64,000 nucleotides of DNA from Anthopleura xanthogrammica (Eukaryota > Cnidaria > Anthozoa > Actiniaria > Actiniidae). Positions 9,201-17,640 of this stretch are shown piece by piece. The stretch is from the NCBI GenBank assembly GCA_964019055.1, contig OZ025221.1, forward strand, positions 8,152,468 through 8,216,467, given 5' to 3'. Position numbers and translations under genes: made by a program. Within the stretch, counting starts at the first letter, position 1, and every line of letters begins with the position of its first letter. A model generated the notes under the pieces. That model searched no databases. It saw only the letters and a program-made list of their open reading frames with translations, and was not told where the DNA came from.

Positions 9201-11259
9201 CAATCTTATTCTTCCGTTATATCGCGCGTTATATCTTTACAAATTGCCGCCATTGTCCACGTTTTGCTTGTTGCCACCCTTGTCTCTCCCTTATTTACCT
9301 CGCTTGGTAAAGTGACTGAGAATGAATATTAGGGAATCTCTAGGTGTAGTTCCTTCTACCGGCTGACCAATCCTCTTCCACGCTGAAATCTGTACATTGG
9401 AAATTCATGCTGCCAACTTTGCCACTGCAGCCTGAGCGACACTGGAGACTTCCACCAGGACCGATGAGATGGCCGGAATTGATCGTGGATTGGTCACAGT
9501 ATATATTACTGGCGTACGATCTACGCCAGGCGATTCGAAACGAAATAGTAACCTAAATATGATCAGAGAGAAAGAGAGAGAGAAGAAAAGAAAAGAACGA
9601 ATGTATACGTGAATTTGTGGGCATACAGCTTAATTTTGAATTAATTGCTTCACGTAATGAATATTTTAACTATATAGCAAGTGATTTTTTTCCACGCTTT
9701 TTAGATTTTTAAATGGGAATAAAATGTGCCTCATTTAGGTTAGTTCTTCCCAGTTCACACCATTACGAGTTTCTAACAGGACACATATTGTACAACAAAG
9801 TACCTTAAAACTTTTTTTCAAAATTTATTAGCTTGTTTGTTTGTTTGTTTGTATTTTCAGGTGTTCGTGCCATATGAGAAGTTCACATACACATATTGAA
9901 TATCATTCACTGACAACACTCGCCAGGTAAGAAAATATCGCTTCAAGAAATATTTTTGTATAATCATAGAAGTTGCTATTAGTTTATTTTTATTTTTTCC
10001 TCCTTTTCCCCTGTTGACATGAAAAACAGTGTGCTTGGGCATCTCCTATCTGACTTTATCGGAGTTTTACTCAAATATCCAATTTTTTCCACACGCAACC
10101 GACCTTTTACTCTTTTTTTCTTCAGTGTTTATTGACATAAAATGCTAAAAATAGTTGTGGTTGAACTATATAATTATATGCCTCCAGGAAAGATTCAACG
10201 TTTATTATTTCCTAATTTGGAAATCATTTTCAGTGAATTCGCGGAAAAGTGAAGACAACACCTTTTTGTGTTTGTGACCCATCTGACAGGGAAACTAGAC
10301 AAAAACAAAAACAAACAAAAAACTAAATACCAAACAGCCAGGAAAATTTTCAAATTTTATAGAAATAATCAACTTAATCGATTTAGACTGTTCTATATTT
10401 TTTAAAGAGGTTATAAGCAATTCTATACTAGAAATTAATTAGCCAGCGCTTTAGTGGTTTTATATTGCACTGGTTTCTTGGAACTGTGTTAAGGTTCTGA
10501 CCTGAGTAACATGCCGTATCAATTTCAGAATTCCACGAAATCAAATGAATGGTCTTGTTTTTCTACCTTTTTCTACACAACAGACTGTATAGAAAAAAAG
10601 CTAATTAATATATTCTCTATGTTATATAAAGTATCTTATATATCTAATATATAAAGTGAAATATGTTGGCCTCATATTAATCAAAACACGCTGTTTTGGC
10701 TTCCACGAGACTCTTGTTATCAGTTCAATAACAGGCGACGTGCTATGTATTGTAAAGCGCATTAGATCATATCCAAATGTATAAAGCGCTATATAAGTAT
10801 TAAATTTATTATTATTATAAGTCGAGGCCTTTTTATTTAGAATATCGTGTAGCTGTCACGTATTACAACCCTTTAGTTTCTGCCAAAAACTCGGAATCGT
10901 ATATTCTTTGCACCAATATCAACGGCCAATAAATATATTAGTTTATAAAATTAATGAATGAAACCGCTTCGAATAACCGTGCTTCTGTTTCAAAGGAATG
11001 TTTTCGAGGATTTGCTATGTTATGATATCTATAATAAGTTTGAATGCTTAACGGTTAAGATAATCCACAAGCTTCTTACCCTTTTGTCTGTCGTGCTGCT
11101 CGCATTTACGGGTTTCCAGCTAATTGTTGCTCCCCTAAAGTGAGAACACCTCGCGAGATTCACACATAAAAGGATGAAGACCAAAGCATTTGCCAAGATG
11201 ACACTCCTGGATGCAGCACGGGTTATAGTGGTTTGCGGAATCTCATATCTGAAAGGCAT
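228..11259 (-). CDS. Single-pass transmembrane receptor-like protein, 16 exons, 3' end outside window, one in-frame TAG
   Basis: Exons, from the 5' end, are 11259-11080, 9552-9299, 9114-8936, 8850-8747, 8315-8044, 7597-7442, 7255-7215, 7139-7048, 6231-6045, 5661-5584, 5079-4825, 4546-4274, 2777-2100, 751-611, 510-454 and 290-228. Every junction is GT-AG and every phase fits, giving about 1,003 codons. The ATG at 11257-11259 precedes a hydrophobic signal segment (ALVFILLCVNLARC). Then follow a long Cys-rich ectodomain (residues about 40-515), two Ig-like modules (515-690), a cadherin/VCBS-like exon (691-917), a transmembrane helix (about 925-950) and two tyrosine-motif tail exons. The ectodomain includes blocks such as RCRWA, GWYAVAIMVEDF and IFCYTAIDANG; I recall such blocks from unnamed marine-invertebrate proteins but cannot verify this. 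A TAG at 9340-9342 would stop translation at about residue 131. Function is unknown; a cell-surface adhesion or recognition role is inferred from the architecture only. Confidence 0.82.
454..510 (-). CDS. Receptor-like gene, exon 15: cytoplasmic tyrosine-motif cassette A
   Basis: This phase 1-1 micro-exon of 57 bases has acceptor TTTTCAG|CA and donor AATG|GTGAGT. It encodes about 19 residues including SVYSDPVQNAVDN. It is clearly paralogous to exon 16. A Tyr followed by Pro at +3 fits the pY-x-x-P preference known for Crk-type SH2 domains; use as such is inferred. Confidence 0.75.
611..751 (-). CDS. Receptor-like gene, exon 14: transmembrane helix
   Basis: This phase 1-1 exon encodes a short Asn/Gly juxtamembrane stalk, then a helix of about 22 hydrophobic residues with a GGSVGG small-residue patch that could favour helix packing. 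A basic stop-transfer RRTRKNK follows. This orientation puts the Ig-like exons outside and the tyrosine-motif exons inside. Confidence 0.85.
752..2099. other. Intron 13 of the receptor-like gene
   Basis: It contains GA-rich sequence near 805-850 and homopolymer runs: poly-C at about 925-941, poly-G at about 1818-1836, and another C run near 1886. I see no exon, RNA gene or transposon with clear ends. The runs are likely assembly-fragile. Confidence 0.6.
2100..2777 (-). CDS. Receptor-like gene, exon 13: two cadherin/VCBS-like repeats
   Basis: This exon of 678 bases holds two similar repeats of about 105 residues. Each has an acidic strand leading into a 'L.I.I.G(V/L)P' block: ITLSITIYGVPDSFAFSRG in the first and DGSEKLTIALSGLPNEYELS in the second. 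The DGSE-L-I-GLP pattern resembles the cadherin-like/VCBS-type repeats of large bacterial adhesins and some animal surface proteins. It contains sequons NRT, NFS, NSS, NLT, NGT and NVT. It ends just before the transmembrane exon. Confidence 0.75.
2778..4273. other. Intron 12 of the receptor-like gene
   Basis: It is AT-rich apart from a GC-richer patch at about 3440-3550 with a small tandem duplication of TTGGTTGGAAAATCGTCGC-like sequence near 3525-3565. The only structured element is the hairpin at 3953-4068. No additional phase 1-1 exon was found. Confidence 0.5.
3953..4068. repeat. Near-perfect inverted repeat with ~42-bp arms
   Basis: The left arm begins GCATAAATACCACTCATGAT at about 3959. 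The right arm ends CTCGTGGTATTTATGC at about 4062. The inner arm sequence TTCAAAATTGTTTGTAATTT is mirrored exactly. The loop is about 20 bases. It lies inside an intron and would form a long RNA stem when transcribed; it could be a tiny foldback/MITE. Confidence 0.85.
4274..4546 (-). CDS. Receptor-like gene, exon 12: second Ig-like module
   Basis: This phase 1-1 exon of 273 bases is paralogous to exon 11. It starts DLTPPEPYLTTKP and ends ARDDVGNQAQVLTYKWRV. It has four cysteines in the middle (FSCRRDSTCYYECSV, SPCNGSG) against two in exon 11, so an extra disulphide is possible. N-glycosylation sequons NQT, NGS and NLT are present. Confidence 0.75.
4825..5079 (-). CDS. Receptor-like gene, exon 11: first Ig-like module
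   Basis: This is a phase 1-1 exon of 255 bases encoding one module. It begins DVTPPVVTFTSAP and ends DTAGNIARPVFHSWNV, with two internal cysteines (SLCTV, FACNA) likely to pair. The 'TPP...FxCSLD...ATDxAGN...W.V' pattern is that of the bacterial-type Ig-like/HYR-like beta-sandwich repeats of extracellular proteins; the exact family is inferred. The symmetric phases allow exon duplication. Confidence 0.75.
5251..5558. mobile_element. MITE-like element with ~50-bp terminal inverted repeats, TA flanks
   Basis: Both ends carry GTCCCCTTCACAGTTCC followed by TGCGCCATCTTGAAAGGTAG in opposite orientation, with only a few mismatches over about 50 bp. A second nested inverted repeat (CTTGCAATGATAGAGAC) lies near 5420-5490. 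Flanking TA on each side would fit a Tc1/mariner-type target. No coding capacity. It is inserted in the intron between exons 10 and 11 of the receptor-like gene. Confidence 0.75.
5865..6005. repeat. Dispersed repeat fragment related to the SINE at 16590-16760
   Basis: The segment shares GGAGGGAGGAAAA, the 'gagaactcagccgagagaaaaatcc' type block and AACAAACTCTACTCACAT with the minus-strand SINE at 16590-16760. The tRNA-like head is missing or degraded. It is intronic in the receptor-like gene. Confidence 0.45.
6580..6946. mobile_element. Degenerate MITE, same family as 23002-23391
   Basis: The left end has TTTGAAAACGCATACATTT then GCGTTTTGGCCATACGTCC. The right end has AAACGAAAACGGAGCGTTT then GCATTAGTGTGGGCGTC. 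Both match the better-preserved copy at 23002-23391, but the outer GGCCCC ends are eroded. Many AAAACGC motifs in both orientations occur inside. It lies in the intron between exons 8 and 9 of the receptor-like gene. Confidence 0.6.
7700..7880 (+). repeat. SINE-tail-like dispersed repeat fragment
   Basis: The block CTTCGAGAGTTTTTCTCCGG, then CTCCCATTTTCCTTCC and AATTCCAATTCGATC, matches the segment at 17990-18090 and the SINE at 16590-16760 in reverse. It is truncated, without a visible tRNA-like head, and intronic in the receptor-like gene. Confidence 0.4.
9299..9552 (-). CDS. Receptor-like gene, exon 2: Cys-rich segment with in-frame TAG
   Basis: The acceptor is ATATTTAG|GTT and the donor GCGAG|GTAAAT. 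The phase-2 end joins exon 3 as an AGT codon. The exon encodes five cysteines, including QCRSGCSGK, then CTDFSVEEDWSAG. The reading frame continues past GRRNYT into an in-frame TAG (9340-9342), then RFPNIHSQSLYQA. An earlier donor at GCCG|GTAGAAGG would leave exon 3 out of phase, so the TAG cannot be spliced away simply. It may be a nonsense allele, an assembly error or a pseudogene lesion. Confidence 0.75.
9340..9342 (-). other. In-frame TAG stop inside exon 2 of the receptor-like gene
   Basis: The minus-strand codons read AAC TAC ACC TAG AGA TTC. Coding-like sequence and a phase-correct splice donor follow 14 codons later. The rest of the 16-exon frame is open, so this is the single visible lesion. 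Confidence 0.75.
9553..11079. other. Intron 1 of the receptor-like gene
   Basis: Besides the direct repeat at 9755-10090, it has a segment at about 10740-10815 with TAAAGCGCATTAGATC and AAAGCGCTATATAAGT followed by ATT-rich tail. This resembles the shared 3' tails of many invertebrate LINE/SINE elements (from memory, unverified). The remainder is AT-rich with no exon recognised. Confidence 0.45.
9755..10090. repeat. Direct repeat, copy 1 (partner at 12060-12375)
   Basis: Blocks shared in the same order with 12060-12375 include TTGTACAACAAAGTA, CAGGTGTTC, a TATCGCTTCAAGAAATATTT block and the TTTTCC-rich stretch before GTT(G/T)ACATG. The two copies bracket exon 1 of the receptor-like gene. I see no terminal inverted repeat, so the mechanism is open. 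Confidence 0.65.
11080..11259 (-). CDS. Receptor-like gene, exon 1: start codon and signal peptide
   Basis: The exon has 60 codons and ends in phase 0 at donor AGG|GTAAGA. The ATG at 11259 is preferred because the reading frame further upstream has no ATG. A hydrophobic stretch (residues about 20-37) followed by Cys-Ser fits a signal peptide. After it comes SHFRGATISWKP, which reads directly into exon 2 (VTISFRIAWRRS) without a phase break. No convincing TATA box is visible upstream. Confidence 0.8.
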
Positions 11260-12790
11260 TTGTGTTTTTAAAGCGGGAGCGCTCGCGATGATGCATCCCC
11301 GTGAAAACAAGCCACTAAACTGAAAGCGAGACAAGGACGTACAGTGGTTTACCTAACTTAGTGAAAGCGCGGAATCGATCGGGAATGCGGACCGGCTGAA
11401 CTAGACTCCATAAAACATGATAGTCATTCATTAATCTCTTGCCCAAGGATTTTTAGCTTAAAAAGCCGTCTTCCCATGCCCGCGCGTGCAGCTCAATTCA
11501 GTAACGATTTTCCATACATCGGTTCACTTGTCACAAATTGTAAATGCGATACGATAAAAACTATTGCTATGCGATCATTTGCGCGCCCAGTCCCTTAGAG
11601 GAGTGAGATCGAGAGGTTTGAGTTATGGTGTACATGTGGTTTAGGAGTGGTTGCTTTTGGCTAGCAAAACCATTTTTTTTTTTGCATCAAAAACAACAAA
11701 ACTTGCCCCATTGAAACCTATTTAGCCTCCTCTTTTAGAATTTGGTGGTTTGAGTTCGAAATTCCAAAATTGTGGAATATCCGGAACCACGGATTGACCT
11801 CTTGGATCGGACTTTTCCTAAAAGGATCGTCGGATGGACGACTGCCGGGCACGGTTTGAAATAAACTAAATGCCCGGCAGTCCAAATTTTTGCAAATAAA
11901 ACCGCAAAACAACCCAATTCGATGCCATTAATCTTCTCTACCTTCTTGAGAAATATCATGCATTCTTCGTGAGCTTGATAGTGTTCAAACACGACAAACT
12001 TCCGAGAACTTCCGAGCATGCGCAGTACGTTTTTCACTCGTGTCAGGCTAGTGGTTTTATAAATCCACAGGATACAAATTGTACAACAAAGTAACTTAAA
12101 ACGTTGTCTTGATTTTGTTTATTTATTCGGGTTTTTTTCTTGTTTTTTTCCCCAGGTGTTCATATAAAAGGCACACAAACACATGTTATTCACAACACTC
12201 GTAAGCGGGTAAAAAAAATATCGCTTCAAGAAATATTTTTGTATAATAAAAGTTTTGTTATTTCCGTATTTTATTTTCCCCTCCCTTTCCTCTGTTTACA
12301 TGCATGAAAAGTAGAGCGTACGGGCACATTGTGAACTCGATCATTACTACTTTATCCGCCTTTGGATTTTTACTTGGCATATCTAAGCTTTTCCCAGGGA
12401 TCGCGGAGCACCCACAAAAGTGGTGGGGCTAAGATTGGAAAATATAAGAGTGGGAAAAAGTGGTAGGGCTATAGCCTTACAAGCCCCCCCCCCCCAACCG
12501 TTCTAACCGCACGAGATGTCGAAAATGTTCAGTTTTTAATTTGTTCTAACTGCACGAGATGTCGAGCCTTATTGTTCATTTTTTATTTTCTTCTAACAGC
12601 ACGAGTTGTCGAAAATGTTCGTTATTGCAAAAACGTATATTAAAAGTTCTCTTGTCAACTCTCGGGCTCCCGGAGCAACTATGATCGTTTTTTCTGGCCC
12701 CGTGCTGAATCTAATGCAAGTGAATTCAAACAATAGGTTTAGATAATATAAAATAAAATAGGATGACAGAATGATTTTTTTATGGTATTG
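11260..12790. other. Intergenic region between the receptor-like gene and Kunitz gene K1
   Basis: This should include the receptor-like promoter, but no TATA box is clear. It contains an 11-bp perfect hairpin ACTGCCGGGCA (11841-11851 paired with 11871-11881), the second copy of the direct repeat (12060-12375), a C run near 12487, and two similar blocks around 12500-12620 each carrying TTCTAAC(C/T/A)GCACGAG(A/T)TGTCGA. No supported gene. Confidence 0.5.
12060..12375. repeat. Direct repeat, copy 2 (partner at 9755-10090)
   Basis: It shares TTGTACAACAAAGTAACTTA, CCAGGTGTTCATAT, a TATCGCTTCAAGAAATATTT block and the following ATTTTCCCCTCC stretch with copy 1. Identity looks patchy, perhaps 75-85% by eye, with small indels. 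Confidence 0.65.
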
Positions 12791-12791
12791 C

Positions 12792-12797
12792 TTTATT
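12792..12797 (-). terminator. Polyadenylation signal AATAAA of K1
   Basis: TTTATT on the plus strand, about 55 bases past the proposed K1 stop codon. It supports the small third exon. Confidence 0.55.
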
Positions 12798-12851
12798 GGT
12801 AATATCACAGTTAGGTGTCATTATGGATCCTTGCCATCAATAATGTTCTCA

Positions 12852-15133
12852 TCAATTTGGTCTGTTGAAAAAAATAAAAATAAGAATGAAATTGAAAATG
12901 AAATTGAAAAAGAAAATGAAAAAGAAAATGAAAAAGAAAGAAAGAACAGTGTATAAGTATTACTGCTATTTAATCTGATGTCATTCATATATCTATCTAT
13001 ATATAATTGTTATTTCTTTTATCCCCATAAGGTTACTAGTCGGTGTTTTTTTTAGTGAGAGCTGGTCATAACAGTCTATGGTCATCAACAACATAAGATA
13101 AAGAGAATGTTCATTATTTGTCGAAAGATTTAACTCATTTGGAAGTAGCAAGTTAATTGTGTTGACTAGGCTACAAAAACTATAAAAAAGGATTCTGGTA
13201 ACAATGGTATCAAGACGTAATGTTTTGGAACTATTTATTTAGGACATTTGATAACATAATTGGATTGGTGAACATGAATTTTCCTGTCGAGAACACTTAT
13301 TTTTTCTTTTCCATTAAGGTGACTGACTACTTTTGAATGTTCAATTTCAGCCCACGATGTAGCAGAAAAAACTGCTCAAAACCGCATAATAATTCTCAAA
13401 ATTTTATTGAGGAACCATACACGTTTTGAACTTCAACAGGGCAAAACACTAAAATTTTGCAAGGGACTCTGATTCTTTGAATTTCCTAAAACAACAGGTA
13501 AAAAGCAAGAAGTGTTGTATGTCTTTTTTGTTATTGTAGTTTGAGAACGATTTAAGTCGCCTTATTAAGCTAATTAATAAAATGCTTAATATTTTTAGTT
13601 AGTCTTCGAAAATAATGTTTAAAGTAGATGTCCTGAGAAAATTATTTCCATAGCTTTTTTAGTTTTTGAGTTATGATTTTTTGTGTGCAAAGGTTGATTT
13701 CCACCTTTTTTCTTTCGAAAACTTGTCATGATAGTAATTATATTAATTATTTAATTAAAAAATTAATTATTTCGAAAACGAGCTCAGGACACACCGTTTT
13801 TCTTTTCATTTTTAGAATCAGTGTTAAATTCTGAATGAAATAGCTTTCCAAGGAAATTAATTTCTAATTACTCCTTGCTACAGCGGAGAAGCCATTTTTT
13901 TCAGAGATAAATACTCGCATCAGTTTTAATTTAAGTGTTAATTATAATACCTGCTTTGCGGTAAGCTGGTTTAGTGTATGTTTCAATGGTTATACTTACG
14001 TGCACGCGTTTTGGCAGTCTTTGATACTGATAAAGTTATTCTTATTTCCAAAACAACCGCCGTAGTTAAACCCCTCGCAACGTCTGGTTTCGGAATTGAA
14101 ATAGAATCGTGGTATGAGAGCACGACAGAAGCCAACCTTTTTAGGTAGAAGACAGATATCTTCTCGGGCACTTGTTAGGGATAACCCTAAAATAATGAAA
14201 TCATGAAAGAGTTAATATTTGGAATAAGGAAGTGGGGAAGTGAGGGAAATGAAAGGGCAGAAATAAGGAGAGAAGAGAGAAAGTAAAAAGGAACAAACGA
14301 AGGAACGAAGAAGGGAGGAAGGAAGGAAGGGAGGAACGAACGAACGAAGGAACGAAGAAGGGAGGAAGGAAGGAAGGGAGGAGCGAACGAACGAAGGAAC
14401 GAAGAAGGGAGGAAGGAAGGAAGGGAGGAGCGAACGAACGAAGGAACGAAGAAGGGAGGAAGGAAGGAAGGAAGGGAGGAGCGAACGAACGAAGGAACGA
14501 AGAAGGGAGGAAGGAAGGAAGGGAGGAAGGAAAGAAGGAAGGAAGGAACGAATGAAGGGAGGAAGGAATGAAGGGAGGAACGAAGGAACGAAGGAACGAA
14601 GGGAGGAAGGAACGAAGGAAGGAAGGAAGGAAAGCAGGATGGAAGGATGGAACGAACGAAGGAACGAAGAATGGAAGGAACAAAGGAACGAACGAAGGAA
14701 AGAAGGTTGGAAGGAAGGAAAGAAGGTTGAAAGGAAGGAAAGAAAGTTGAAAGGAAGAAAAGAAAGTTGGAAGGAAGGAAAGAAGGTTGAAAGGAAGGAA
14801 AGAAAGTTGAAAGGAAGAAAAGAAGGTTGGAAGGAAGGAAAGAAAGAAAGGAAGAAGAAAAGAGAAGGAAAGATAAGGAAGGAATTAAGGAAGGAAGGAA
14901 CAAACTGAGGCAGGAACGACCGAACGAACGAAAGAAGGAAAGGTAGAGCTCAAAAGAATAGAAAAACTTATAAAATGAGAGAGAGAGAGATAGAACAGAA
15001 ACGGTACGTCAGTAGGGGATTGAAATGACTAACGGGTTACCTATCTTCAAAACTTTCAGGATTATGGCATCAAATGATCAAAAATCTACCTACCTATGAA
15101 CAGGATGACACAAGTAAGAAAAATAACCTTCAT
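12852..15133 (-). CDS. Kunitz-type protease inhibitor/toxin-like secreted protein K1
   Basis: Three exons: 15133-15094 (signal peptide, [13 protein letters not shown]), 14186-14000 (Kunitz domain) and 12861-12852 (last three codons and TGA). Phases are 1 and 2 and all introns are GT-AG. About 78 residues. The domain has the six-cysteine spacing C-x8-C-x15-C-x7-C-x12-C-x3-C, with [13 protein letters not shown] (P1 Arg) and [11 protein letters not shown]. Arg at P1 predicts trypsin-like targets, from knowledge of BPTI-type inhibitors; ion-channel activity as in some anthozoan Kunitz toxins cannot be excluded. Its signal exon differs from the MSL-type exon of K2, K3, K5 and K6. Exon 3 is inferred from a good acceptor (TTTTTTTCAACAG) plus the AATAAA just downstream. 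Confidence 0.82.
12862..13999. other. Intron 2 of K1
   Basis: AT-rich. An A-rich low-complexity stretch (GAAAAT/GAAATT repeats) spans about 12866-12945 next to the acceptor. Nothing else recognised. Confidence 0.5.
14280..14940. repeat. ~660-bp polypurine tract with a 47-51-bp minisatellite
   Basis: The plus strand is almost pure A/G with scattered C (GGAAGGAA, GAACGAAC). Between about 14300 and 14540 a unit containing AAGGAACGAAGAAGGGAGGA recurs at about 14299, 14347, 14394, 14441 and 14492, i.e. periods of 47, 47, 47 and 51. The tract lies wholly in intron 1 of K1. Long polypurine mirror tracts can form triplex (H-DNA) structures; that is inference here. Confidence 0.9.
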
Positions 15134-15204
15134 CTTGTTGTCTGATGTGGGCTTCGTTTCCTCAATGAGTTGCTTCTGAATGATGGCGTGTTCAATCAAT
15201 CGAG

Positions 15205-15213
15205 TATTTATTA
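15205..15213 (-). promoter_or_regulatory. TATA-like box of K1
   Basis: The minus strand reads TAATAAATA about 72 bases upstream of the K1 ATG, a reasonable distance for a TATA element with a 5' UTR of about 40 bases. Weak match, position-based. Confidence 0.35.
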
Positions 15214-15464
15214 CACCCTACCACGTGATCACTGCCACATGACGTGGTTTTATCTCCTTGTTTAATGCTCATTCGTATTTATGTTTTTGTATCTCTTTTC
15301 GTGCCTGTGGTGTTTCTATTCGTGCTTCTTGTCTTATTAGTTAATCAATTTAATTATTTTCCATTCAATTTTAAATAATAATAATTTTTTTTTAATTAGC
15401 AAACCCCCTGACCTTTTAGCTGCCTTACTCGTTTAGCTTACTAGCTATTTTAGGTAGCTGTGCT

Positions 15465-15471
<7 letters not shown>

Positions 15472-15522
<51 letters not shown>
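15472..15522. repeat. (GT)n microsatellite
   Basis: About 25 uninterrupted GT dinucleotides between K1 and K2. The rest of the K1-K2 gap (15134-15970) holds an inverted pair: GAAATCTAGAACGGGGACGT near 15700 against ACGTCCCCGTTCTAGATTTC near 15858, framing a ~180-bp foldback-like element. Confidence 0.9.
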
Positions 15523-15694
15523 AATTTTTATATATTATTCAAATAGTGCAAATAAATTGTTTTTGTTTATTTAAGAAATACTCTGAACCCCAAAAAATTA
15601 TAACTACCTTCTTGACACTTGTTCTTGTTGCCGGCCCGAGATTGAGAATGTCTTGACAAGTTGATTACAGAAAGAAAGTAGGGACCTTTTAAGC

Positions 15695-15890
15695 AACTCG
15701 AAATCTAGAACGGGGACGTGAGATCCCAGATTTCAGAAATGAATTTATTGATATGGAAATAGCTCTTGCTTCTTGATCCAAGACGTAAACGACGTGCAAT
15801 TTCTAAATATCGCATTCTGGCGAGAACGATATCATCTTTACTCGTTCAGATGTTGACGTCCCCGTTCTAGATTTCGAGGTGCTTAAGGTC
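15695..15890. mobile_element. Small foldback/MITE-like element
   Basis: The ends are inverted copies: CTCGAAATCTAGAACGGGGA at about 15698 and its reverse complement-like TCCCCGTTCTAGATTTCGAG at about 15860-15880, flanked by GGACCTTTTAAGCA on the left and TGCTTAAGGTCCC on the right, which extends the inverted repeat to about 38 bp. No coding capacity. A related fragment (TCTAGAACGGAGACGTGA) occurs near 8490-8505. Confidence 0.65.
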
Positions 15891-15971
15891 CCCTAATATG
15901 GACCGAGTAACAACACGACAAACACTCAAATCAATATACAACAAAAGATATGTCGTTGCTGTTCAAATGAC

Positions 15972-15977
15972 TTTATT
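15972..15977 (-). terminator. Polyadenylation signal AATAAA of K2
   Basis: TTTATT on the plus strand, about 175 bases past the K2 stop, with no closer candidate. Confidence 0.5.
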
Positions 15978-16149
15978 TTTTCTTTAAACTTTTTGACACA
16001 AATTAGCCTACTCGCTTCAGTGTTACACATCTAAGTTTTAAGACGTTAAGAACAATTTGAGTCCTCAAATAATTTGTTACTTTATCTTATATTTTCCATT
16101 CAGCCACATGAATTACTAACCCGTTAAAATTAAATATTGTTTAGTTATC

Positions 16150-17640
16150 TCACGGAGGCGGTGTTGTTTTGTCCTTCAAGGAGCTGAAAAAAAGAAAACA
16201 CGAGAATAAAGCCAACATTCAGAGGGAAACTAGTGACAAAATTTTCTCGCAAGGGATTCCCAGATTCCCATCGGATAAGTTCGAATTATTGAGAGTTTTG
16301 TAGTATTGAAAATGGCGCGCGTCGAGTCCATATTTAAGCCACATAAAATAGCCCAACCGGGAATTCACATGGCGCGCGCGGTTTTAAGGAGTTTCCCTAT
16401 CTTATTCATGCTCTCATGTCTTATCCAAATTTTGCTGTACCAAAGCAATGGACATATATTGGCCAACAGGAATCTATGAAATTGTTTAAATTAAGCTTCA
16501 ACTTTCGGTAAAAAAAATTCACAATTTTAGTAGGGTTACAAGAGTTACACAGAGTATTTTTCACCTAGGCCCTTCTAGATATCAAATTAGGATCTAGAAG
16601 AGGATTTTTACGGAGGGAGGAAAACCGAATAACCCGGAGAAAAACCCTCGAAGCACAGGAGAGAACAAACAAACTCTACTCACATACGACATCGAGCCCG
16701 GCAGGACTCGAACCCGGGTCGCATGCATTGGTGAAAGGCGAGCGCTAAACAAGAAAAATAAACAAGTGAAAAAGCCTACCTTAATTTTTCCCTGCATACA
16801 GCCTTGCATCTCTTCAGACTATAAAAGTTATTGGCGTTCCCTCCACAACCTCCGTAGGTAAAGTTTTCGCATCTTCCACTCGCAGGGTTATAATAATAGC
16901 TAGGGAAATATCCATAGCATGGTCCTGAATCTGATTTTAAGTAGCACAGTTTCTTTCTTGAAGGTTTCCCATCAACTTTGCACCAGAAAAGGCCTATAAA
17001 GAAGGTGGGAATATAAGTTAATCTTGTTTAAAAACGCGGGAAAAATAAGTAACTCTTCCGAGTAAAACCTATAGAGACTTTTATTAAGACTAAATCGTCA
17101 GGAAAAGTGAATTATTCTTGAGAGCTATGCATGCGAAATAAGTTATAGACTTTTCTTAAAAAACACAGGAAATAACAAGTTACTCTTGTTTAAGTAAAGG
17201 CTGGAAAAACTTTTACTACTCATAGACTCTTGTTTAAAATGCGGGGAAAATACGTTATAAAAAGGCATGGGAAATAAGTAATAAATAATTTTATTTAAAA
17301 TTTAATCAAATCATGCTGTTCATAATATAAATTAGTTAATTGACGAGCTTTTTCTGATACGTTTTTCAGATCTAAAACTTTCTGCAGCTGCAGGATAGGA
17401 AAACATTTAATATTTAATCGCGCAATTTGAGTTCGGCAAAAGAAACAGTTTGGGATCTTATTATAACTACAATGTCAAGTAAAAATTGAATTTGAAACAT
17501 TTTTCAGTAAACGAATAATCGTTTTTAGGAATTATTATAAAAGTTGAACTAGAGTTCTGCTGTTAACAAAAAGAAAAAATATTGTACTCACATGCTGTTA
17601 TTACCACTGTAGCAAAGAGCAGTTTCTTCAGGAGAGACAT
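16150..17640 (-). CDS. Kunitz-type inhibitor K2 with Tyr at P1 and short Pro-rich tail
   Basis: Three exons: 17640-17592 (signal), 16993-16780 (Kunitz domain) and 16183-16150 (tail and stop). Phases 1 and 2; about 98 residues. The signal exon begins [13 protein letters not shown], shared with K3, K5 and K6. The domain keeps all six cysteines at the standard spacing, but the inhibitory loop reads GPCYGYFPSYYYN: Tyr at P1 and Gly at P1', against Arg-Ala in most neighbours. By analogy with BPTI-like inhibitors, an aromatic P1 suggests chymotrypsin-like specificity. The last exon adds a short lysine/threonine/proline tail ending PPP, absent from K3-K7. K2 is the most divergent member of the cluster. 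Confidence 0.85.
16590..16760 (-). mobile_element. tRNA-derived SINE in K2 intron 2
   Basis: On the minus strand a tRNA-like head reads TTTAGCGCTCGCC, then a perfect pol III B box GGGTTCGAGTCCT (16703-16715). The body follows with GTGAGTAGAGTTTGTTTG, CTTCGAGGGTTTTTCTCCGG and TTTTCCTCCCTCCG. Tail-only relatives occur at 5865-6005, 7700-7880 and 17980-18100. Confidence 0.65.

Noticed and set aside
11718..12037. 64- and 100-residue minus-strand frames between K1 and the receptor-like gene
   Set aside because: Overlapping frames with no recognisable domain, start context or splice sites; the region holds a hairpin and repeats.
13983..14171. Alternative 62-residue frame over the K1 Kunitz exon
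   Set aside because: It is out of frame with the six-cysteine Kunitz reading and ignores the splice sites.
14187..14903. Minus-strand frame of 238 residues rich in Phe, Leu, Pro and Ser
   Set aside because: A direct product of the polypyrimidine minisatellite in the K1 intron; similar frames open in several phases.
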